The notes under the pieces are model-generated. The model saw only the letters and a program-made list of their open reading frames with translations. It was not told the DNA's origin and made no database searches. A DNA stretch of 64,000 nt from Lasioglossum baleicum. Lineage: Eukaryota > Arthropoda > Insecta > Hymenoptera > Halictidae. The stretch covers positions 248,001-312,000 of the forward strand of contig NW_027469183.1 of the NCBI RefSeq assembly GCF_051020765.1, read 5' to 3'. The translations under genes were made by a program, and so were the position numbers. This document shows positions 10,544 through 21,800 of the stretch, piece after piece; the first letter of the stretch is position 1; each line of letters begins with the position of its first letter.

Positions 10544-11340
10544 AGGATGCATCCCGCAGGCTAGTCGAGCACAAACACGTGCGAGGTTTTGTGGGATGCG
10601 CATGCGCAGGTTTTGTGGGATGCGCATGTGCAGGTTTTTTGGGATGCGCATGGCTAGTCGAGCAAAAACACGTGCGAGAGGATGCATCCCGCAGGCTAGT
10701 CGAGTAAAAACACGTGCGAGAGGATGCATCCCGCAGGCTAGTCGAGTAAAAACACGTGCGAGGTTTTGTGGGATGCGCATACGCAGGTTTTGTGGGATGC
10801 GCATGCGCAGATTTTTTGGGATGCGCATGCGCAGGTTTTTTGGGATGCGCATGCGCAGGTTTTTTGGGATGCGCATGGCTAGTCGAGCAAAAACACGTGC
10901 GAGAGGATGCATCCCGCAGGGTAGTCGAGTAAAAACACGTGCGAGAAGATGCATCCCGCAGGCTAGTCGAGTAAAAACACGTGCGAGAGGATGCATCCCG
11001 CAGGCTAGTCGAGCAAAAACACGTGCGAGAGGATGCATCCCGCAGGCTAGTCGAGCAAAAACACGTGCGAGAGGATGCATCCCGCAGGCTAGTCGAGTAA
11101 AAACACGTGCGAGAGGATGCATCCCGCAGGCTAGTCGAGCACAAACACGTGCGAGGTTTTGTGGGATGCGCATGCGCAGGTTTTGTGGGATGCGCATGCG
11201 CAGATTTTTTGGGATGCGCATGCGCAGGTTTTTTGGGATGCGCATGGCTAGTCGAGCAAAAACACGTGCGAGAGGATGCATCCCGCAGGCTAGTCGAGCA
11301 AAAACACGTGCGATAGGATGCATCCCGCAGGCTAGTCGAG
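10544..11340 (+). repeat. 797-bp duplicated segment, first copy
   Basis: This segment matches 11,516-12,312 at an offset of 972 bp, with 175 bp between the copies. Shared markers include the B unit ending GTGCAGG (10,625 and 11,597), the GCATACGCAGG B unit (10,781 and 11,753) and the A unit with GAGAAG. Substitutions build up toward the right end. Confidence 0.8.
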
Positions 11341-11515
11341 TAAAAACACGTGCGAAAGGATGCATCCCGCAGGCTAGTCGAGCACAAACACGTGCGAGGG
11401 TTTGTGGGATGCGCATGCGCAGGTTTTGTGGGATGCGCATGCGCAGATTTTTTGGGATGCGCATGCGCAGGTTTTTAGGGATGCGCATGGCTAGTCGAGC
11501 AAAAACACGTGCGAG

Positions 11516-12312
11516 AGGATGCATCCCGCAGGCTAGTCGAGCACAAACACGTGCGAGGTTTTGTGGGATGCGCATGCGCAGGTTTTTTGGGATGCGCATG
11601 TGCAGGTTTTTTGGGATGCGCATGGCTAGTCGAGCAAAAACACGTGCGAGAGGATGCATCCCGCAGGCTAGTCGAGTAAAAACACGTGCGAGAGGATGCA
11701 TCCCGCAGGCTAGTCGAGTAAAAACACGTGCGAGGTTTTGTGGGATGCGCATACGCAGGTTTTGTGGGATGCGCATGCGCAGATTTTTTGGGATGCGCAT
11801 GCGCAGGTTTTTTGGGATGCGCATGCGCAGGTTTTTTGGGATGCGCATGGCTAGTCGAGCAAAAACACGTGCGAGAGGATGCATCCCGCAGGGTAGTCGA
11901 GTAAAAACACGTGCGAGAAGATGCATCCCGCAGGCTAGTCGAGTAAAAACACGTGCGAGAGGATGCATCCCGCAGGCTAGTCGAGCAAAAACACGTGCGA
12001 GGGGATGCATCCCGCAGGCTAGTCGAGCAAAAACACGTGCGAGAGGATGCATCCCGCAGGCTAGTCGAGTAAAAACACGTGCGAGAGGATGCATCCCGCA
12101 GGCTAGTCGAGCACAAACACGTGCGAGGTTTTGTGGGATGTGCATACGCAGGTTTTGTGGGATGCGCATGCGCAGGTTTTTTGGGATGCGCATGCGCAGG
12201 TTTTTTGGGATGCGCATGGCTAGTCGAGCAAAAACACGTGCGAGAGGATGCATCCCGCAGGCTAGTCGAGCAAAAACACGTGCGAGAGGATGCATCCCGC
12301 AGGCTAGTCGAG
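11516..12312 (+). repeat. 797-bp duplicated segment, second copy
   Basis: Partner of 10,544-11,340. Differences noticed are GATGTGCATACGC at about 12,136 in place of GATGCGCATGCGC, GAGGGG at about 12,000, and loss of the GATAGG marker present at about 11,312. Divergence is higher than between the 24.5-kb copies, so this duplication is older or has been less homogenised. Confidence 0.8.
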
Positions 12313-12639
12313 CACAAACACGTGCGAGGTTTTGTGGGATGCGCATGCGCAGGTTTTGTGGGATGCGCATGCGCAGATTTTTTTGGGATGCGCATGCGCA
12401 GGTTTTTTGGGATGCGCATGGCTAGTCGAGCAAAAACACGTGCGAGAGGATGCATCCCGCAGGCTAGTCGAGTAAAAACACGTGCGAGACGATGCATCCC
12501 GCAGGCTAGTCGAGTAAAAACACGTGCGAGAGGATGCATCCCGCAGGCTAGTCGAGTAAAAACACGTGCGAGAGGATGCATCCCGCAGGCTAGTCGAGTA
12601 AAAACACGTGCGAGGTTTTGTGGGATGCGCATGCGCAGG
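12304..12639 (+). repeat. T7-marked block, copy 5 of 5
   Basis: Same core block, with the T7 tract at 12,378-12,384. Its right flank carries the rare B head GGTCTTTTGGG (about 12,662), also seen near 9752 after copy 3. I did not see a T7 tract beyond this point in the window. Confidence 0.9.
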
Positions 12640-14281
12640 TTTTTTGGGATGCGCATGCGCAGGTCTTTTGGGATGCGCATGCGCAGGTTTTTTGGGATGC
12701 GCATGGCTAGTCGAGCAAAAACACGTGCGAGAGGATGCATCCCGCAGGCTAGTCGAGTAAAAACACGTGCGAGAGGATGCATCCCGCAGGCTAGTCGAGT
12801 AAAAACACGTGCGAGGTTTTGTGGGATGCGCATGCGCAGGTTTTTTGGGATGCGCATGGCTAGTCGAGCAAAAACACGTGCGAGAGGATGCATCCCGCAG
12901 GCTAGTCGAGCAAAAACACGTGCGAGAGGATGCATCCCGCAGGCTAGTCGAGTAAAAACACGTGCGAAAGGATGCATCCCGCAGGCTAGTCGAGCACAAA
13001 CACGTGCGAGGTTTTGTGGGATGCGCATGCGCAGGTTTTGTGGGATGCGCATGCGCAGGTTTTTTGGGATGCGCATGTGCAGGTTTTTTGGGATGCGCAT
13101 GGCTAGTCGAGCAAAAACACGTGCGAGAGGATGCATCCCGCAGGCTAGTCGAGTAAAAACACGTGCGAGAGGATGCATCCCGCAGGCTAGTCGAGTAAAA
13201 ACACGTGCGAGGTTTTGTGGGATGCGCATACGCAGGTTTTGTGGGATGCGCATGCGCAGATTTTTTGGGATGCGCATGCGCAGGTTTTTTGGGATGCGCA
13301 TGCGCAGGTTTTTTGGGATGCGCATGGCTAGTCGAGCAAAAACACGTGCGAGAGGATGCATCCCGCAGGGTAGTCGAGTAAAAACACGTGCGAGAAGATG
13401 CATCCCGCAGGCTAGTCGAGTAAAAACACGTGCGAGAGGATGCATCCCGCAGGCTAGTCGAGCAAAAACACGTGCGAGAGGATGCATCCCGCAGGCTAGT
13501 CGAGCAAAAACACGTGCGAGAGGATGCATCCCGCAGGCTAGTCGAGTAAAAACACGTGCGAGAGGATGCATCCCGCAGGCTAGTCCAGCACAAACACGTG
13601 CGAGGTTTTGTGGGATGCGCATGCGCAGGTTTTGTGGGATGCGCATGCGCAGATTTTTTGGGATGCGCATGCGCAGGTTTTTTGGGATGCGCATGGCTAG
13701 TCGAGCAAAAACACGTGCGAGAGGATGCATCCCGCAGGCTAGTCGAGCAAAAACACGTGCGATAGGATGCATCCCGCAGGCTAGTCGAGCACAAACACGT
13801 GCGAGGGTTTGTGGGATGCGCATGCGCAGGTTTTGTGGGATGCGCATGCGCAGATTTTTTGGGATGCGCATGCGCAGGTTTTTAGGGATGCGCATGGCTA
13901 GTCGAGCAAAAACACGTGCGAGAGGATGCATCCCGCAGGCTAGTCGAGCACAAACACGTGCGAGGTTTTGTGGGATGCGCATGCGCAGGTTTTTTGGGAT
14001 GCGCATGTGCAGGTTTTTTGGGATGCGCATGGCTAGTCGAGCAAAAACACGTGCGAGAGGATGCATCCCGCAGGCTAGTCGAGTAAAAACACGTGCGAGA
14101 GGATGCATCCCGCAGGCTAGTCGAGTAAAAACACGTGCGAGGTTTTGTGGGATGCGCATACGCAGGTTTTGTGGGATGCGCATGCGCAGATTTTTTGGGA
14201 TGCGCATGCGCAGGTTTTTTGGGATGCGCATGCGCAGGTTTTTTGGGATGCGCATGCGCAGGTTTTTTGGGATGCGCATGG

Positions 14282-14937
14282 CTAGTCGAGCAAAAACACG
14301 TGCGAGAGGATGCATCCCGCAGGGTAGTCGAGTAAAAACACGTGCGAGAAGATGCATCCCGCAGGCTAGTCGAGTAAAAACACGTGCGAGAGGATGCATC
14401 CCGCAGGCTAGTCGAGCAAAAACACGTGCGAGAGGATGCATCCCGCAGGCTAGTCGAGCAAAAACACGTGCGAGAGGATGCATCCCGCAGGCTAGTCGAG
14501 CAAAAACACGTGCGAGAGGATGCATCCCGCAGGGTAGCCGAGCAAAAACACGTGCGAGAGGATGCATCCCGCAGGCTAGTCGAGTAAAAACACGTGCGAG
14601 AGGATGCATCCCGCAGGCTAGTCGAGCAAAAACACGTGCGAGAGGATGCATCCCGCAGGCTAGTCTAGCAAAAACACGTGCGAAAGGATGCATCCCGCAG
14701 GGTAGTCGAGTAAAAACACGTGCGAGAAGATGCATCCCGCAGGCTAGTCGAGTAAAAACACGTGCGAGAGGATGCATCCCGCAGGCTAGTCGAGCAAAAA
14801 CACGTGCGAGAGGATGCATCCCGCAGGCTAGTCGAGCAAAAACACGTGCGAGAGGATGCATCCCGCAGGCTAGTCGAGTAAAAACACGTGCGAGAGGATG
14901 CATCCCGCAGGCTAGTCGAGCACAAACACGTGCGAGG
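14282..14937 (+). repeat. Long A run (15 full A units + cut A)
   Basis: An unbroken run of fifteen 42-bp units plus a 26-bp cut unit. The order of marked units is a GGGTAGTCGAG unit with GAGAAG, GGGTAGCCGAG, AGTCTAGC with CGAAAGG, and again GGGTAGTCGAG with GAGAAG. This looks like the ancestral form of the 31-unit run at 19,406 and is closely matched by the run at 44,420. Confidence 0.92.
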
Positions 14938-15412
14938 TTTTGTGGGATGCGCATGCGCAGGTTTTGTGGGATGCGCATGCGCAGATTTTTTGGGATGCGC
15001 ATGCGCAGGTTTTTTGGGATGCGCATGGCTAGTCGAGCAAAAACACGTGCGAGAGGATGCATCCCGCAGGCTAGTCGAGCAAAAACACGTGCGAGAGGAT
15101 GCATCCCGCAGGCTAGTCGAGTAAAAACACGTGCGAAAGGATGCATCCCGCAGGCTAGTCGAGCACAAACACGTGCGAGGTTTTGTGGGATGCGCATGCG
15201 CAGGTTTTGTGGGATGCGCATGCGCAGATTTTTTGGGATGCGCATGCGCAGGTTTTTAGGGATGCGCATGGCTAGTCGAGCAAAAACACGTGCGAGAGGA
15301 TGCATCCCGCAGGCTAGTCGAGCAAAAACACGTGCGAGAGGATGCATCCCGCAGGCTAGTCGAGTAAAAACACGTGCGAAAGGATGCATCCCGCAGGCTA
15401 GTCGAGCACAAA

Positions 15413-15422
15413 CACGGCGAGG
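15413..15422 (+). other. One-base deletion in the A-to-B junction (recurrent frameshift marker)
   Basis: CACGGCGAGG replaces CACGTGCGAGG, removing the E-box and one base. The same change recurs near 16,291, 21,209, 22,331, 45,719 and 46,841, at positions related by the H1 and 24.5-kb offsets. It is therefore inherited through duplication. It shifts all reading frames and shows that no frame is protected. Confidence 0.9.
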
Positions 15423-17611
15423 TTTTGTGGGATGCGCATGCGCAGGTTTTGTGGGATGCGCATGCGCAGATTTTTTGGGATGCGCATGCGCAGGTTTTTT
15501 GGGATGCGCATGGCTAGTCGAGCAAAAACACGTGCGAGAGGATGCATCCCGCAGGCTAGTCGAGTAAAAACACGTGCGAGACGATGCATCCCGCAGGCTA
15601 GTCGAGTAAAAACACGTGCGAGGTTTTGTGGGATGCGCATACGCAGGTTTTGTGGGATGCGCATGCGCAGATTTTTTGGGATGCGCATGCGCAGGTTTTT
15701 TGGGATGCGCATGCGCAGGTTTTTTGGGATGCGCATGGCTAGTCGAGCAAAAACACGTGCGAGAGGATGCATCCCGCAGGGTAGTCGAGTAAAAACACGT
15801 GCGAGAAGATGCATCCCGCAGGCTAGTCGAGTAAAAAAAAGTGCGAGAGGATGCATCCCGCAGGCTAGTCGAGCAAAAACACGTGCGAGAGGATGCACCC
15901 CGCAGGCTAGTCGAGCAAAAACACGTGCGAGAGGATGCATCCCGCAGGCTAGTCGAGTAAAAACACATGCGAGAGGATGCATCCCGCAGGCTAGTCGAGC
16001 ACAAACACGTGCGAGGTTTTGTGGGATGCGCATGCGCAGGTTTTGTGGGATGCGCATGCGCAGATTTTTTGGGATGCGCATGCGCAGGTTTTTTGGGATG
16101 CGCATGGCTAGTCGAGCAAAAACACGTGCGAGAGGATGCATCCCGCAGGCTAGTCGAGCAAAAACACGTGCGAGAGGATGCATCCCGCAGGCTAGTCGAG
16201 TAAAAACACGTGCGAAAGGATGCATCCCGCAGGCTAGTCGAGTAAAAACACGTGCGAAAGGATGCATCCCGCAGGCTAGTCGAGCACAAACACGGCGAGG
16301 TTTTGTGGGATGCGCATGCGCAGGTTTTGTGGGATGCGCATGCGCAGATTTTTTGGGATGCGCATGCGCAGGTTTTTTGGGATGCGCATGGCTAGTCGAG
16401 CAAAAACACGTGCGAGAGGATGCATCCCGCAGGCTAGTCGAGTAAAAACACGTGCGAAAGGATGCATCCCGCAGGCTAGTCGAGCACAAACACGTGCGAG
16501 GTTTTGTGGGATGCGCATGCGCAGGTTTTGTGGGATGCGCATGCGCAGATTTTTTGGGATGCGCATGCGCAGGTTTTTAGGGATGCGCATGGCTAGTCGA
16601 GCAAAAACACGTGCGAGAGGATGCATCCCGCAGGCTAGTCGAGCAAAAACACGTGCGAGAGGATGCATCCCGCAGGCTAGTCGAGTAAAAACACGTGCGA
16701 AAGGATGCATCCCGCAGGCTAGTCGAGCACAAACACGTGCGAGGTTTTGTGGGATGCGCATGCGCAGGTTTTGTGGGATGCGCATGCGCAGGTTTTGTGG
16801 GATGCGCATGCGCAGATTTTTTGGGATGCGCATGCGCAGGTTTTTTGGGATGTGCATGGCTAGTCGAGCAAAAACACGTGCGAGAGGATGCATCCCGCAG
16901 GCTAGTCGAGCAAAAACACGTGCGAGAGGATGCATCCCGCAGGCTAGTCGAGTAAAAACACGTGCGAAAGGATGCATCCCGCAGGCTAGTCGAGCACAAA
17001 CACGTGCGAGGTTTTGTGGGATGCGCATGCGCAGGTTTTGTGGGATGCGCATGCGCAGATTTTTTGGGATGCGCATGCGCAGGTTTTTTGGGATGCGCAT
17101 GGCTAGTTGAGCAAAAACACGTGCGAGAGGATGCATCCCGCAGGCTAGTCGAGTAAAAACACGTGCGAGACGATGCATCCCGCAGCCTAGTCGAGCAAAA
17201 ACACGTGCGAGAGGATGCATCCCGCAGGCTAGTCGAGCAAAAACACGTGCGAGAGGATGCATCCCGCAGGCTAGTCGAGTAAAAACACGTGCGAAAGGAT
17301 GCATCCCGCAGGCTAGTCGAGCACAAACACGTGCGAGGTTTTGTGGGATGCGCATGCGCAGGTTTTGTGGGATGCGCATGCGCAGGTTTTTTGGGATGCG
17401 CATGTGCAGGTTTTTTGGGATGCGCATGGCTAGTCGAGCAAAAACACGTGCGAGAGGATGCATCCCGCAGGCTAGTCGAGTAAAAACACGTGCGAGAGGA
17501 TGCATCCCGCAGGCTAGTCGAGTAAAAACACGTGCGAGGTTTTGTGGGATGCGCATACGCAGGTTTTGTGGGATGCGCATGCGCAGATTTTTTGGGATGC
17601 GCATGCGCAGG

Positions 17612-17616
17612 TTTTT
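17612..17616 (+). other. T5 B head (recurrent one-base deletion)
   Basis: A B head with five thymines instead of six gives a 23-bp unit. It recurs at 24,269-24,273 (offset 6,657) and 48,779-48,783 (offset 24,510), and independently or by conversion at 44,388-44,392. It is a useful marker of copy descent. Confidence 0.9.
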
Positions 17617-18887
17617 GGGATGCGCATGCGCAGGTTTTTTGGGATGCGCATGGCTAGTCGAGCAAAAACACGTGCGAGAGGATGCATCCCGCAGGGTAGT
17701 CGAGTAAAAACACGTGCGAGAAGATGCATCCCGCAGGCTAGTCGAGTAAAAACACGTGCGAGAGGATGCATCCCGCAGGCTAGTCGAGCAAAAACACGTG
17801 CGAGAGGATGCATCCCGCAGGCTAGTCGAGCAAAAACACGTGCGAGAGGATGCATCCCGCAGGCTAGTCGAGTAAAAACACGTGCGAGAGGATGCATCCC
17901 GCAGGCTAGTCGAGCACAAACACGTGCGAGGTTTTGTGGGATGCGCATGCGCAGGTTTTGTGGGATGCGCATGCGCAGATTTTTTGGGATGCGCATGCGC
18001 AGGTTTTTTGGGATGCGCATGGCTAGTCGAGCAAAAACACGTGCGAGAGGATGCATCCCGCAGGCTAGTCGAGCAAAAACACGTGCGAGAGGATGCATCC
18101 CGCAGGCTAGTCGAGTAAAAACACGTGCGAAAGGATGCATCCCGCAGGCTAGTCGAGCACAAACACGTGCGAGGTTTTGTGGGATGCGCATGCGCAGGTT
18201 TTGTGGGATGCGCATGCGCAGATTTTTTGGGATGCGCATGCGCAGGTTTTTAGGGATGCGCATGGCTAGTCGAGCAAAAACACGTGCGAGAGGATGCATC
18301 CCGCAGTCTAGTCGAGTAAAAACACGTGCGAGAGGATGCATCCCGCAGGCTAGTAGAGTAGAAACACGTGCGAGGTTTTGTGGGATGCGCATGCGCAGGT
18401 TTTTTGGGATGCGCATGCGCAGGTTTTGTGGGATGCGCGTGGCTAGTCGAGCAAAAACACGTGCGAGAGGATGCATCCCGCAGGGTAGTCGAGTAAAAAC
18501 ACGTGCGAGAGGATGCATCCCGCAGGCTAGTCGAGTAAAAACACGTGCGAGAGGATGCATCCCGCAGGCTAGTCGAGCAAAAACACGTGCGAGAGGATGC
18601 ATCCCGCAGGCTAGTCTAGCAAAAACACGTGCGAGAGGATGCATCCCGCAGGCTAGTCTAGCAAAAACACGTGCGAGAGGAAGCATCCCGCAGGCTAGTC
18701 GAGTAAAAACACGTGCGAGAGGATGCATCCCGCAGGCTAGTCGAGCACAAACGCGTGCGAGAGGATGCATCCCGCAGGCTAGTCGAGCAAAAACACGTGC
18801 GAGAGGATGCATCCCGCAGGCTAGTCGAGCAAAAACACGTGCGAGAGGATGCATCCCGCAGGCTAGTCGAGTAAAAACACGTGCGAA

Positions 18888-21800
18888 AGGATGCATCCCG
18901 CAGGCTAGTCGAGCACAAACACGTGCGAGGGTTTGTGGGATGCGCATGCGCAGGTTTTGTGGGATGCGCATGCGCAGATTTTTTGGGATGCGCATGCGCA
19001 GGTTTTTAGGGATGCGCATGGCTAGTCGAGCAAAAACACGTGCGAGAGGATGCATCCCGCAGGCTAGTCGAGCACAAACACGTGCGAGGTTTTGTGGGAT
19101 GCGCATGCGCAGGTTTTTTGGGATGCGCATGTGCAGGTTTTTTGGGATGCGCATGGCTAGTCGAGCAAAAACACGTGCGAGAGGATGCATCCCGCAGGCT
19201 AGTCGAGTAAAAACACGTGCGAGAGGATGCATCCCGCAGGCTAGTCGAGTAAAAACACGTGCGAGGTTTTGTGGGATGCGCATACGCAGGTTTTGTGGGA
19301 TGCGCATGCGCAGATTTTTTGGGATGCGCATGCGCAGGTTTTTTGGGATGCGCATGCGCAGGTTTTTTGGGATGCGCATGCGCAGGTTTTTTGGGATGCG
19401 CATGGCTAGTCGAGCAAAAACACGTGCGAGAGGATGCATCCCGCAGGGTAGTCGAGTAAAAACACGTGCGAGAAGATGCATCCCGCAGGCTAGTCGAGTA
19501 AAAACACGTGCGAGAGGATGCATCCCGCAGGCTAGTCGAGCAAAAACACGTGCGAGAGGATGCATCCCGCAGGCTAGTCGAGCAAAAACACGTGCGAGAG
19601 GATGCATCCCGCAGGCTAGTCGAGCAAAAACACGTGCGAGAGGATGCATCCCGCAGGGTAGCCGAGCAAAAACACGTGCGAGAGGATGCATCCCGCAGGC
19701 TAGTCGAGTAAAAACACGTGCGAGAGGATGCATCCCGCAGGCTAGTCGAGCAAAAACACGTGCGAGAGGATGCATCCCGCAGGCTAGTCTAGCAAAAACA
19801 CGTGCGAAAGGATGCATCCCGCAGGGTAGTCGAGTAAAAACACGTGCGAGAAGATGCATCCCGCAGGCTAGTCGAGTAAAAACACGTGCGAGAGGATGCA
19901 TCCCGCAGGCTAGTCGAGCAAAAACACGTGCGAGAGGATGCATCCCGCAGGCTAGTCGAGCAAAAACACGTGCGAGAGGATGCATCCCGCAGGCTAGTCG
20001 AGTAAAAACACGTGCGAGAGGATGCATCCCGCAGGCTAGTCGAGCAAAAACACGTGCGAGAGGATGCATCCCGCAGGCTAGTCGAGCAAAAACACGTGCG
20101 AGAGGATGCATCCCGCAGGGTAGCCGAGCAAAAACACGTGCGAGAGGATGCATCCCGCAGGCTAGTCGAGTAAAAACACGTGCGAGAGGATGCATCCCGC
20201 AGGCTAGTCGAGCAAAAACACGTGCGAGAGGATGCATCCCGCAGGCTAGTCTAGCAAAAACACGTGCGAAAGGATGCATCCCGCAGGGTAGTCGAGTAAA
20301 AACACGTGCGAGAAGATGCATCCCGCAGGCTAGTCGAGTAAAAACACGTGCGAGAGGATGCATCCCGCAGGCTAGTCGAGTAAAAACACGTGCGAGAGGA
20401 TGCATCCCGCAGGCTAGTCGAGCAAAAACACGTGCGAGAGGATGCATCCCGCAGGCTAGTCTAGCAAAAACACGTGCGAAAGGATGCATCCCGCAGGGTA
20501 GTCGAGTAAAAACACGTGCGAGAAGATGCATCCCGCAGGCTAGTCGAGTAAAAACACGTGCGAGAGGATGCATCCCGCAGGCTAGTCGAGCAAAAACACG
20601 TGCGAGAGGATGCATCCCGCAGGCTAGTCGAGCAAAAACACGTGCGAGAGGATGCATCCCGCAGGCTAGTCGAGTAAAAACACGTGCGAGAGGATGCATC
20701 CCGCAGGCTAGTCGAGCACAAACACGTGCGAGGTTTTGTGGGATGCGCATGCGCAGGTTTTGTGGGATGCGCATGCGCAGATTTTTTGGGATGCGCATGC
20801 GCAGGTTTTTTGGGATGCGCATGGCTAGTCGAGCAAAAACACGTGCGAGAGGATGCATCCCGCAGGCTAGTCGAGCAAAAACACGTGCGAGAGGATGCAT
20901 CCCGCAGGCTAGTCGAGTAAAAACACGTGCGAAAGGATGCATCCCGCAGGCTAGTCGAGCACAAACACGTGCGAGGTTTTGTGGGATGCGCATGCCCAGG
21001 TTTTGTGGGATGCGCATGCGCAGATTTTTTGGGATGCGCATGCGCAGGTTTTTAGGGATGCGCATGGCTAGTCGAGCAAAAACACGTGCGAGAGGATGCA
21101 TCCCGCAGGCTAGTCGAGCAAAAACACGTGCGAGAGGATGCATCCCGCAGGCTAGTCGAGTAAAAACACGTGCGAAAGGATGCATCCCGCAGGCTAGTCG
21201 AGCACAAACACGGCGAGGTTTTGTGGGATGCGCATGCGCAGGTTTTGTGGGATGCGCATGCGCAGATTTTTTGGGATGCGCATGCGCAGGTTTTTTGGGA
21301 TGCGCATGGCTAGTCGAGCAAAAACACGTGCGAGAGGATGCATCCCGCAGGCTAGTCGAGTAAAAACACGTGCGAGACGATGCATCCCGCAGGCTAGTCG
21401 AGTAAAAACACGTGCGAGGTTTTGTGGGATGCGCATACGCAGGTTTTGTGGGATGCGCATGCGCAGATTTTTTGGGATGCGCATGCGCAGGTTTTTTGGG
21501 ATGCGCATGCGCAGGTTTTTTGGGATGCGCATGGCTAGTCGAGCAAAAACACGTGCGAGAGGATGCATCCCGCAGGGTAGTCGAGTAAAAACACGTGCGA
21601 GAAGATGCATCCCGCAGGCTAGTCGAGTAAAACAAAGTGCGAGAGGATGCATCCCGCAGGCTAGTCGAGCAAAAACACGTGCGAGAGGATGCACCCCGCA
21701 GGCTAGTCGAGCAAAAACACGTGCGAGAGGATGCATCCCGCAGGCTAGTCGAGTAAAAACACGTGCGAGAGGATGCATCCCGCAGGCTAGTCGAGCACAA

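Larger units (their letters stand above)
13764..18887 (+). repeat. Higher-order repeat H1, copy 1 (5,124 bp)
   Basis: Positions from 13,764 match those from 18,888 at an initial offset of 5,124 bp. The offset then grows in steps to 5,796, 6,039, 6,633, 6,657 and 6,658 as the second copy gains inserted segments. Markers shared in order include GAGGGTTTGTGGG (13,803 and 18,927), the long A run with GGGTAGCC, the one-base deletion CACGGCGAGG (15,413 and 21,209) and the T5 B head (17,612-17,616 and 24,269-24,273). The unit holds a 15-unit A run at 14,282-14,937. Confidence 0.88.
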
